DNA of 64,000 nt. It comes from Luteococcus sanguinis (GTDB taxonomy: Bacteria > Actinomycetota > Actinomycetes > Propionibacteriales > Propionibacteriaceae). Below are positions 51,567 through 58,267 of the stretch, piece by piece (the stretch's first letter is position 1; every line of letters starts with the position of its first letter). Location: positions 1-64,000 of the forward strand of contig NZ_BAAAKI010000004.1 of the NCBI RefSeq assembly GCF_039527675.1, written 5' to 3'. The notes beneath the pieces were generated by a model that did no database searches, was not told the origin of the DNA, and saw only the letters and a list, made by a program, of their open reading frames with translations. Position numbers and translations under genes: made by a program.

Positions 51567-52109
51567 CTACGCAGGCTTCACTGGCCCGTCTTCCCAGGGC
51601 GAGGCCAAGTCACTAGGGAGGCGGAATCCAAGGGACTCGGCCAAGCGGTGGACCCAGAAGCTCGCCCCTTGGCTGGAGATCCAACGCTGCTTGTTCTCGT
51701 CGTTGAAGGTGGGGCCATCGCCCTTGGACCACGCAGTAACCGCGCGCCCGTCTTTGTAGCCAGCCTTCTGGGCGTACCGACTGACCTCTTGGCTGGTCGC
51801 CCCACGTCCGTAGCGCCGGTTGATCGCATAGATGCCCCCCAAGTAGGTGAGGGAGCACCAATCCTGTTCCTCCCGCGTGCCGATTACCTTTGGCTTGCCC
51901 AAGGGGAGGTCAGTTTCGGGGTCCCAGACGGGCAGCTCGGCATGCGTTCGCTTGTCCTCGCTTGAGCCAGCGATGTCGCGATCAGGTGCCGCGCTGATGC
52001 CCGGGCCGGTCGGGATCTGCGCCATCAGGGCTTCGAGCTGGTCCGCCAGCCCCCGCGCCGAACTGGCTAGGACCTTGAGGGTCGAAACGGTGAGTTCTTC
52101 TGTAGCCAT
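51567..52109 (-). CDS. first gene of the defence operon; candidate regulator
   Basis: A 180-residue protein of unknown family. An N-terminal amphipathic helix (TLKVLASSARGLADQLEALM) could dimerise. The C-terminal 90 residues (YLGGIYAINRRYGRGATSQE, VSRYAQKAGYKDGRAVTAW) are helical with a short turn pattern compatible with a winged helix. AAGGAGAAGGAAG lies directly upstream of the ATG. Its promoter carries phased repeats, the expected layout for an autoregulated controller of a restriction operon. The DNA-binding role is inference. Confidence 0.55.
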   Translation of the reverse strand: MATEELTVSTLKVLASSARGLADQLEALMAQIPTGPGISAAPDRDIAGSSEDKRTHAELPVWDPETDLPLGKPKVIGTREEQDWCSLTYLGGIYAINRRYGRGATSQEVSRYAQKAGYKDGRAVTAWSKGDGPTFNDENKQRWISSQGASFWVHRLAESLGFRLPSDLASPWEDGPVKPA

Positions 52110-52120
52110 CTTCCTTCTCC

Positions 52121-52175
52121 TTGCAGCTAGGTTGCAAAGTCATAGTAACGAGTCTGCAAACAGATTGCAATGCAA
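52121..52175 (-). promoter_or_regulatory. defence-operon promoter with helically phased TGCAA iterons
   Basis: On the minus strand, TTGCAA (52165-52170) and TACTAT (52142-52147) are spaced by 17 bases, a good -35/-10 pair. On the plus strand, TGCAG at 52122 and TGCAA at 52133, 52155 and 52166 fall on an 11-base register, with the -10 occupying the skipped position; a further TGCAA is at 52171. All repeats have one orientation and one face of the helix. Confidence 0.65.
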
Positions 52176-52361
52176 CTGCGCGGACCTGCCCAGTTGTAAG
52201 AAGCGTGCATGCGGTCTGGATCGTGCTTACAGTTCAGATTGCTGCGCGAGTTCACCCCGTCAGTGGTCGCCGTCCAGAGCTGCACCGATCAGGATGCCGA
52301 TCACCACCATCGCCGCCAGAACGAGCCTCCCGCTGCCCGAGCCGGCCTGCTTCCCAATACG
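52176..52361. other. junction between defence operon and ABC transporter
   Basis: No gene is supported. The minus frame behind the permease stop codon stays open for about 30 codons with a hydrophobic run (LVLAAMVVIGILIGAAL) but has no start of its own. Confidence 0.4.
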
Positions 52362-53168
52362 TCACTTCACCTCTCGTCGCACGGTCCGCCAGATGCCCAG
52401 GGCCAGGGGCAGGGCGATCCAGATCAGCCCAGCTGTTCCGAGTTGTTCCCACTGGCGCAGCGTGAGCTGGTCGCCAGCCATCAGGGGAGCCTGGGCCTGA
52501 GACAGGTCGATCCACGCACCGAGCCTGGTCAGCGGACTCCACACGGCCGTCACTATCGCCCAGATCGTCGGCACCAGGAAGAATGCACCGACCGCGATCG
52601 GCACCGACATCAGCAGCGCGCCGAAGGCGACGCCCTGCAACACCGACAGCATCTGCATCACCCAACCGCCGAACAGGTCGGTCCAGCCCCAAGACAGGGC
52701 AATCTCGGACGACTTTCCCGCGGCCGTCATCGACACCACGTGTCCCAGCGCGGCCAGTGCGATCGTCAGTGCGAGCACGCCCGTCCCCAGGGCCATCGCG
52801 GCCAAGGCCTTGGCAGCCAGTACCCGGACTCGTCGAGGTTCCTGGGTGAAGGTCACCAGCGCGGTCCGCTGGCTCCACTCATTGCAGATCGTGACGATGC
52901 CCAGGATCGGCAACAACATGCCCTGCGGCATCACCGTCGCCGCCAGCAGAAAGTCGTAGCTGAGGCCCTGCTCGCGCCCCACCCACATCGAGATGCCGAT
53001 CACCAGCGCCGTGATCAGCCCGATCGCGATCAGCAGTCCGCGTCCAGCTCGGGTGTCCAGCTGCTTGCGCATCTCCACCCGGAACAGCCGTCCGAACGAC
53101 AGTCCGCGTCCGGTGAGGGGAGCGTCCATCGGGGCCAGCAGGTTCTTGCCCAGCGTGGTCGTGGTCAT
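52362..53168 (-). CDS. ABC transporter permease
   Basis: A 268-residue ABC-2-type permease with six predicted hydrophobic segments. The N-terminal LFRVEMRKQLDTRAGRGLL precedes the first; helix pairs follow around residues 45-65, 75-95, 120-145, 170-200 and 240-260. It forms an exporter with the ATPase encoded upstream, whose stop overlaps its ATG by one base. Substrate unknown; neighbouring NarL-type sensor/regulator pairs usually control drug or peptide export. Confidence 0.85.
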   Translation of the reverse strand: MTTTTLGKNLLAPMDAPLTGRGLSFGRLFRVEMRKQLDTRAGRGLLIAIGLITALVIGISMWVGREQGLSYDFLLAATVMPQGMLLPILGIVTICNEWSQRTALVTFTQEPRRVRVLAAKALAAMALGTGVLALTIALAALGHVVSMTAAGKSSEIALSWGWTDLFGGWVMQMLSVLQGVAFGALLMSVPIAVGAFFLVPTIWAIVTAVWSPLTRLGAWIDLSQAQAPLMAGDQLTLRQWEQLGTAGLIWIALPLALGIWRTVRREVK

Positions 53169-54061
53169 CAGAAGGTCTCCTTGCGTGCGGTGTCTGCGGT
53201 GAGTTGGAGGAACAGTTCCTCGAGGTTGCTGTCCGCGGGGCGCAGCAGCACCAGCGGGACCCCCGCCTCTGCCGCCAGGCGTCCAACGACCACCGTGTCC
53301 CCTTCGACGTCGAAGGCCCCGTCGGGCCGTTGCCGGAACGACAAACCACCACGGGTCACCGCGTCCACCAACCCCTGCCGGGTCATGGAGTCGACCACGC
53401 ACCCTGGCCGGGTCAACAACTGGTGCATGGAGCCCTGCGCGACGATGCGTCCATGGCCGATCACCACCAGGTCGTCGGCCACCTGCTGCACCTCGTTCAA
53501 CAGGTGCGAGCTCAACAGCACCGTCCCGCCCTGGTCGGCGTAACCGCGCAACAGCTCGCGCATCCAGTGGATGCCCGCCGGGTCGAGACCATTGGCCGGC
53601 TCGTCGAGCACCAGCACCTTGGGCGAGCCCATCAGCGCACCGCCGAGGCCCAACCGCTGGCGCATGCCGAGCGAGTAGTCCTTCACGCGGCGCTTGGCCT
53701 CCAGCTGGGTCAATCCCACGAGGTCGAGCATCTCGTCCACGCGTCCCCTGGGCGCCTCGGTGACCAGACCGGCCAGGTGCAGCACCTCGCGTCCGGTGCG
53801 TCCGGGGTGCTGCGCGGACGCATCCAGCATCATCCCCACATGCCGGGCCGGGTTGGGCAACTCCACGTACTTCTTGCCGAGCACGCGCGCCGATCCCTGC
53901 GTCACGGGGGTCAGCCCGCACAGCATCCGCATCAGCGTCGACTTGCCGGCGCCGTTCGGCCCCAGGAAACCGGTCACCCGCCCAGGCTGTGCGCTGAAGG
54001 TCACGTCATCCACGGCGGTGAAGGTGCCGTACCTCTTCGTCAACTGCTCCACTTCGATCAT
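53168..54061 (-). CDS. ABC transporter ATP-binding protein
   Basis: A 297-residue CcmA-like ATPase. Walker A GPNGAGKST (about residue 38), signature YSLGMRQRLGLGGAL, Walker B VLVLDEPANGLDP, and switch His in LLSSHLL. The C-terminal extension after residue 215 (DUF4162-like) ends ADSNLEELFLQLT. It starts at ATG 54061, divergent from the sensor kinase. Confidence 0.92.
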   Translation of the reverse strand: MIEVEQLTKRYGTFTAVDDVTFSAQPGRVTGFLGPNGAGKSTLMRMLCGLTPVTQGSARVLGKKYVELPNPARHVGMMLDASAQHPGRTGREVLHLAGLVTEAPRGRVDEMLDLVGLTQLEAKRRVKDYSLGMRQRLGLGGALMGSPKVLVLDEPANGLDPAGIHWMRELLRGYADQGGTVLLSSHLLNEVQQVADDLVVIGHGRIVAQGSMHQLLTRPGCVVDSMTRQGLVDAVTRGGLSFRQRPDGAFDVEGDTVVVGRLAAEAGVPLVLLRPADSNLEELFLQLTADTARKETF

Positions 54062-54115
54062 GGGTCCATCCCATCCGACAACGGTCCGCGGCACCTCCGT
54101 CCTGGGACTGAACCA

Positions 54116-54157
54116 CCCCCTACCTCGGTTGGGGATCGGACCGCCTGAGGTCGGGGG
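54116..54157. promoter_or_regulatory. inverted repeat in the ABC/two-component intergenic region
   Basis: CCCCCTACCTC (54116-54126) and GAGGTCGGGGG (54147-54157) match as an inverted repeat at 10 of 11 positions around a 20-base spacer. It lies just upstream of the kinase -10-like element, so it may bind the cognate response regulator. Confidence 0.45.
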
Positions 54158-54177
54158 CCAAGGGGCGCACATATTCC

Positions 54178-54183
54178 TAGACT
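54178..54183 (+). promoter_or_regulatory. -10-like TAGACT for leaderless sensor kinase mRNA
   Basis: TAGACT ends 7 bases before ATG 54191. Confidence 0.5.
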
Positions 54184-54190
54184 CGACGTC

Positions 54191-55396
54191 ATGACGAGCA
54201 CCGCGACCCGCCCCCGAGCGCAGCTGCTGTGGGCGGAGACCTGGCGCTTGCTGGCCTGCTGGCTGATCGGCTTCATCATCTTCGCGATCGCCTGGAGCGC
54301 CCCGCTCAACGGCACCCCAACCCCGCACCAGGACGCGTGGATGGGCATTGACATCATCGCCGGTGCGCTGCTCAGCCCGCTGGTTCTGTTGCGCTGCCGG
54401 TTCCCGCTCGCGACGACGATCGTGTTGACCGCGCTCAGCATCGTCTCCGCGGTGGCGGTGCCCGCCCAGACCCTCGCGACGATCTGGCTGGCCGGGCGGC
54501 GACGACTGCGCGAGGTCATTGCGGCCGGTCTGGTATGGCTGGTGGGGGTGGCCGTGAATGACCGCTACATCACCCCGATCATGGGCGACAACGCCACCAG
54601 CTCCGGACCCGTGGTCACCATCGCGTTCAGCATGTTCGCCTTCGTCGCCGTCGCCGCGATCGGCTGGAGCCTCGGCGCACGGCGCGAGCTCCACGATTCG
54701 TGGCGCATCAGCGCCGAGTCCGCCCGCCGGGAACAGGTGGCGCGCGTCGCCCAGGCCCAGACCGCCGAACGCGCCCGCATCGCCCGCGAGATGCACGATG
54801 TGCTGGCGCACAAGATCAGCCTGGTCAGCATGCACGCCGGTCTGCTGGCCTACCAGGACGACCTCACCGCCGACGAGCGCAAGCAGACCGCGGCCGTCAT
54901 CCAGACCACCGCCCAGCAGGCGCTGTCCGAACTCCGTCACGTGCTCGGGGTGCTTCGGGAGGACGACCACGAGGCCCTCCAGCCCCCGCAGCCCTCCCTC
55001 CTCGACCTGCCCACCCTGCTGGCCCAGGAGGAAGCCGCCGGGGCGCAGGTCACGCTGCGGGTGCCCGAGGGTTTCTGGGCCGAGGTCGCGCACCTGTCGC
55101 CCACCACCTCCCGGCACGCCCAGCGCATCGTCCAGGAGTGCCTCACCAATGCCCGCAAGCACGCGCCCGGTCATCCGGTGACCGTCACCGCCGGCGGCGC
55201 TCCCGGCATCGCGCTGGACCTTTGCGTGAGCAACCCTCTGGCGACCCAGGGGTCCGGGGTGCCGGGCGCGCAGCTGGGTCTGGTCGGGCTGGCCGAGCGG
55301 GCGCAACTGGCGGGCGGGACGTTGACCGCCGAACCCGAGGGCGGACGATTCGTCGTCCGCGCACATCTTCCCTGGCACGGCAGCGACGAGCAGTAG
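54191..55396 (+). CDS. NarL-family sensor histidine kinase
   Basis: A 401-residue membrane kinase. Five to six hydrophobic segments occupy residues 15-165. A short coiled linker leads to the HisKA_3 dimerisation motif ERARIAREMHDVLAHKIS with phospho-acceptor His 202, then the HATPase N-box VQECLTNARKHAP and a C-terminal ATPase lobe. It resembles the DesK/LiaS group that senses membrane or cell-wall stress. The response regulator gene follows after 21 bases, and an ABC exporter is divergent, suggesting control of that exporter. Confidence 0.9.
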   Translation: MTSTATRPRAQLLWAETWRLLACWLIGFIIFAIAWSAPLNGTPTPHQDAWMGIDIIAGALLSPLVLLRCRFPLATTIVLTALSIVSAVAVPAQTLATIWLAGRRRLREVIAAGLVWLVGVAVNDRYITPIMGDNATSSGPVVTIAFSMFAFVAVAAIGWSLGARRELHDSWRISAESARREQVARVAQAQTAERARIAREMHDVLAHKISLVSMHAGLLAYQDDLTADERKQTAAVIQTTAQQALSELRHVLGVLREDDHEALQPPQPSLLDLPTLLAQEEAAGAQVTLRVPEGFWAEVAHLSPTTSRHAQRIVQECLTNARKHAPGHPVTVTAGGAPGIALDLCVSNPLATQGSGVPGAQLGLVGLAERAQLAGGTLTAEPEGGRFVVRAHLPWHGSDEQ

Positions 55397-55417
55397 CGAC
55401 GAGTAGTGAGGACGGAC

Positions 55418-56074
55418 ATGACCGAAACCCCCGTCAGGGTGGTGATCGTCGACGACGACGCGCTGGTGCGCCAAGGCCTGCGGCTGATGCTGCGGGGGTC
55501 GGGCGTCGAGGTGGTCGCCGAGCACGCGGACGGTGAGGGCGCCGCCGAGGTGGTGGCGCGCGAACACGCGGATGTCGTGCTGATGGACATCCGGATGCCT
55601 CGTCTGGACGGGATCCACGCCACCGCCCAGGTGCTCGCCGCCCGTCCGTGGGCGCGGGTGCTGGTGCTGACCACCTTCGATGCGGACGAACTGGTCGTCG
55701 ACGCCATTCGCGCCGGGGCCGCAGGCTTCCTGCTCAAGGATTCAAGCCCGGAGCGGATCGTCGCATCCGTCCGGCAGGTCGCGGCGGGGGAGCCGGTGGT
55801 CTCCCCGTCCGTGCTGACGCAACTGATGGAACGTGCTGCCGGGGCGCCGACCAGCGGACGTGGCGATGACGCCAGGCGCCGGTTGGCGCAGCTGACGGCC
55901 CGGGAACGGGATGTCGTCCATTGCCTCTCGTACGGGTTGTCGAATGCCGAAGTTGCCGAACAGTTGGTGCTCTCGGTGCCGACTGTGAAGGCGCACGTGT
56001 CGAGCATCCTGGCCAAGTTGGGTGCGGAGAATCGGGTGCAAGTGGCGCTGTTGGTCCAGGAGGCGCGGGGCTGA
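55418..56074 (+). CDS. NarL/LuxR-family response regulator
   Basis: A 218-residue regulator. The receiver domain has VIVDDDALVRQG, phospho-acceptor Asp 57 in VLMDIRMPR, and Lys 107 in FLLKDSS. The GerE/LuxR helix-turn-helix (LTARERDVVHCLSYGLSNAE) is at about 155-215. ATG 55418 has GTGAGGA upstream with a suitable spacer; a GTG at 55406 is less likely. Confidence 0.93.
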   Translation: MTETPVRVVIVDDDALVRQGLRLMLRGSGVEVVAEHADGEGAAEVVAREHADVVLMDIRMPRLDGIHATAQVLAARPWARVLVLTTFDADELVVDAIRAGAAGFLLKDSSPERIVASVRQVAAGEPVVSPSVLTQLMERAAGAPTSGRGDDARRRLAQLTARERDVVHCLSYGLSNAEVAEQLVLSVPTVKAHVSSILAKLGAENRVQVALLVQEARG

Positions 56075-56131
56075 CACCGGACAGGATCGGGGGTCGTGAC
56101 GGAAAACGCTGAACACAACGCTGAACACATT

Positions 56132-56167
56132 GAACCGCCCCTGTTGATTGCTCAACAGGGGCGGTTC
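56132..56167 (+). terminator. terminator after the two-component system
   Basis: A perfect 15-bp stem GAACCGCCCCTGTTG / CAACAGGGGCGGTTC with a 6-base loop ATTGCT, followed by GTTC. A short duplication ACGCTGAACACA precedes it. Confidence 0.88.
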
Positions 56168-56185
56168 GTTCAGGTGTGGCCGCTG

Positions 56186-56291
56186 CGACGAATCGGGGGT
56201 TTCGTCGAGGGCCTTCTATTGTCCTCGGCCCACACGATTCGGGGGATCATGGAGCCAAGGTTCCGCTGGTCCGATTCGGGGGTTCGGACCA
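56186..56291. repeat. hairpins presenting CGAWTCGGGGG motifs
   Basis: CGAWTCGGGGG occurs at 56189, 56235 and 56272. The first lies in hairpin CGACGAA-loop-TTCGTCG (56186-56207), with loop TCGGGGGT. The third lies in TGGTCCGA-loop-TCGGACCA (56267-56291), with loop TTCGGGGGT. No gene is seen in 56168-56360. Confidence 0.6.
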
Positions 56292-56360
56292 ACAAGGAAA
56301 ACTCAACCAGCTCGGGCACACTTGGAACAAGTGGAAAGGGTGAATCACGCCCGTTAAGAA

Positions 56361-58043
56361 TTAACTCTGTGCATCGACAGGGTTTGAACCGTCAAGCACC
56401 GCTTGGCGCAGCACGTCAAGGCCCACCCCGCCCACGTCCAGGGCCCTGCGGTGGAAGGACTTCAGGTCAAAGGCCTGGCCCTCTCGCTCACGCACCTCGT
56501 CCCGCAGCCGCAGCCACAGCTGCTCCCCAAGCTTGTAGCTGGGCGCCTGCCCGGGCCATCCGAAATAGCGGTTCACCTCGAAGCGCCCGAAGGCCTCGTC
56601 CATGTTCACGTAGTGGTTGAAGTATTCCCACGCCTTCTCGAAGGTCCACTCCCCGCCGCCCACCAGCTCTGGCGCCTTGAAGCCACAGTGGACGCCGATG
56701 TCGATCACCACGCGCACCGCGCGCAGCATCTGCCCGTCCAACAACCCCAGCCGGTCGCCCGGGTCGTCCATGTAGCCCAGGTCGGCCATCAGCCACTCCG
56801 AGTAGAGCGCCCAGCCCTCGCCGTGCCCCGACACCCAGCATCCGTGCCGGCGCCAGCGATTGAGCAGTTCGCCGCGGTAGGCCGTCTGCGCGATCTGCAG
56901 GTGATGCCCTGGAACGCCCTCGTGGTAGACCGTCGTCAGCTCCCGCCAGGTGCTGAACTCGGTCACGTCGTCCGGCACCGACCACCACATCCGCCCGGGA
57001 CGGGAGAAGTCCTCGCTCGGGCCGGTGTAGTAGATGCCGCCGTCGTGGGTCGGCGCGATGCAGCACTCGATCCGCCGCACCGGTTCGGGGATGTCGAAGT
57101 GGACGTCCGCCAGCTCGGCCAATACTGCGTCGGCGCGCGACTGCATCCAGCGCTGCAGCTCGTCCGTGCCATGCAGGGTGTACTTCGGGTCGGCATCAAG
57201 GATCGCCACGGCCTCCTTGACGCTGGCACCGGGACGGATGCGCGCGGCCGTGGCCAGCATCATCTGTTCGATGCCCGCGACCTCCTCCAGGCCCCACTGG
57301 TAGGTCTCGGCCAGGTCCACCTGGGCGCCCACGAACTGCCGCGAGTGCAGGCGGTAACGATCGATGCCCACCCCGTCCACCTCAGTCGACAGCGGCGCGA
57401 CCTGATCACGCAGCCGGGTGGCGCTGTCCGCGTAGGACTGCTTGGCGACCTGGGCGCCCGCCCAAACCTGCTCGCGCACCGTCTCGGGCGCGCCGGCAGC
57501 GAGTTCGTCGAAGAAGCCACCGTCGGCCGACCACTGGCCCAGCTGCTCGGCCAGCAGGGCCACCTGGCGCCTGGCCGGCAGTAGACCCCGCTCGATCGCG
57601 GCGAACGTCGATTCGAAGGCCTGCTCCACGGCGGTCGGGACGACCTTGAGCCGGCGCGCGATCGTCAGCCACTGCTCGTCGGTGTCGGTCGGCATCGCGT
57701 CGTAGACCTCGCGGATCGCGTGCCAGAAGGAGGCGATGCCGTTCAGGTTCAGCAGGCTGAGCCCGGCCTCGTGCGACTCCACCTCGAGCCCCAGTCGCTC
57801 GCGCATCGCGGCGATCGTCACCTTGTCGACCTCGTCGACCGGTTGCAGGGAATCGAGCGCTGCGAGGGTCTCGCGGCTCAGCTGCACCTGCGCCTCGATC
57901 CCGGCGGGGGACAGGTCGTCGTACTCGTCCTGACGCTCGGTGCTGCCCATCTCGGTGAGAAACATCGGGCTCATCTGCAGGGACCTGTCGAAGTGGGCGT
58001 CCGCGAGTTCGTCGACAGCGGTGCGGGTGCGTGGTGTGGTCAC
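56361..58043 (-). CDS. DUF885 family zinc-dependent protein
   Basis: A 560-residue cytoplasmic protein of the DUF885 family, which is related to M32/M2-like metallopeptidases. The HExxxH-type site is seen in TVYHEGVPGHHLQ (about residue 385), with the downstream Glu in HGEGWALYSEWL. The substrate is unknown. The GTG start at 58043 is chosen because TAGAGT lies 7 bases upstream. The upstream frame continues but contains no conserved sequence. Confidence 0.82.
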   Translation of the reverse strand: MTTPRTRTAVDELADAHFDRSLQMSPMFLTEMGSTERQDEYDDLSPAGIEAQVQLSRETLAALDSLQPVDEVDKVTIAAMRERLGLEVESHEAGLSLLNLNGIASFWHAIREVYDAMPTDTDEQWLTIARRLKVVPTAVEQAFESTFAAIERGLLPARRQVALLAEQLGQWSADGGFFDELAAGAPETVREQVWAGAQVAKQSYADSATRLRDQVAPLSTEVDGVGIDRYRLHSRQFVGAQVDLAETYQWGLEEVAGIEQMMLATAARIRPGASVKEAVAILDADPKYTLHGTDELQRWMQSRADAVLAELADVHFDIPEPVRRIECCIAPTHDGGIYYTGPSEDFSRPGRMWWSVPDDVTEFSTWRELTTVYHEGVPGHHLQIAQTAYRGELLNRWRRHGCWVSGHGEGWALYSEWLMADLGYMDDPGDRLGLLDGQMLRAVRVVIDIGVHCGFKAPELVGGGEWTFEKAWEYFNHYVNMDEAFGRFEVNRYFGWPGQAPSYKLGEQLWLRLRDEVREREGQAFDLKSFHRRALDVGGVGLDVLRQAVLDGSNPVDAQS

Positions 58044-58050
58044 CTCCGGG

Positions 58051-58056
58051 ACTCTA
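58051..58056 (-). promoter_or_regulatory. -10-like TAGAGT for leaderless DUF885 mRNA
   Basis: The minus-strand TAGAGT is separated by 7 bases from GTG 58043. Confidence 0.5.
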
Positions 58057-58139
58057 GCCACGCGCCGCGCCGCCGTGAACCCGACGACCCCACGCCCGGG
58101 GGCAATTGTTACACGCAGGTCAAATTGCGTGAGCAAGCA

Positions 58140-58168
58140 TTTACATGCCCTCAGCCCACCCTTAGGGT
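58140..58168 (+). promoter_or_regulatory. putative sigma-70-type promoter of the subtilase gene
   Basis: TTTACA (58140-58145) and TAGGGT (58163-58168) are 17 bases apart. This leaves a leader of about 90 bases before the AAGGAG site. GCAATT and AATTGC arms surround TTACACGCAGG just upstream (about 58102-58128). Confidence 0.5.
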
Positions 58169-58267
58169 TCCCACATCCGGGGTGACAGACGCCCCCGGCA
58201 CCCCACGTGCCGGCCCCGCCGGCATCCCACTTCGCCGGCCCGGGTACCGGCCTAAGAAGGAGAACCC

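Noticed and set aside
42368..52109. DISARM or BREX system
   Set aside because: DISARM needs drmA helicase, DUF1998 drmB and PLD drmC; BREX needs pglZ and brxC. None is in the island. The DUF1998 helicase at 23.6 kb is a stand-alone core gene.
52290..52361. Short membrane protein following the ABC permease
   Set aside because: The frame continues in phase after the permease stop codon and has a hydrophobic run but no start codon or ribosome binding site of its own.
40773..52361. Integrated conjugative element or prophage carrying the defence genes
   Set aside because: No integrase, relaxase or phage structural gene is present, and no direct repeat of the tRNA 3' end was seen on the far side.
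52252..55618. Long minus-strand frames extending through the two-component genes and past the ABC transporter
   Set aside because: Beyond the ABC ATPase start at 54061 the frame is antisense to the sensor kinase, and only the internal segments carry recognised motifs.
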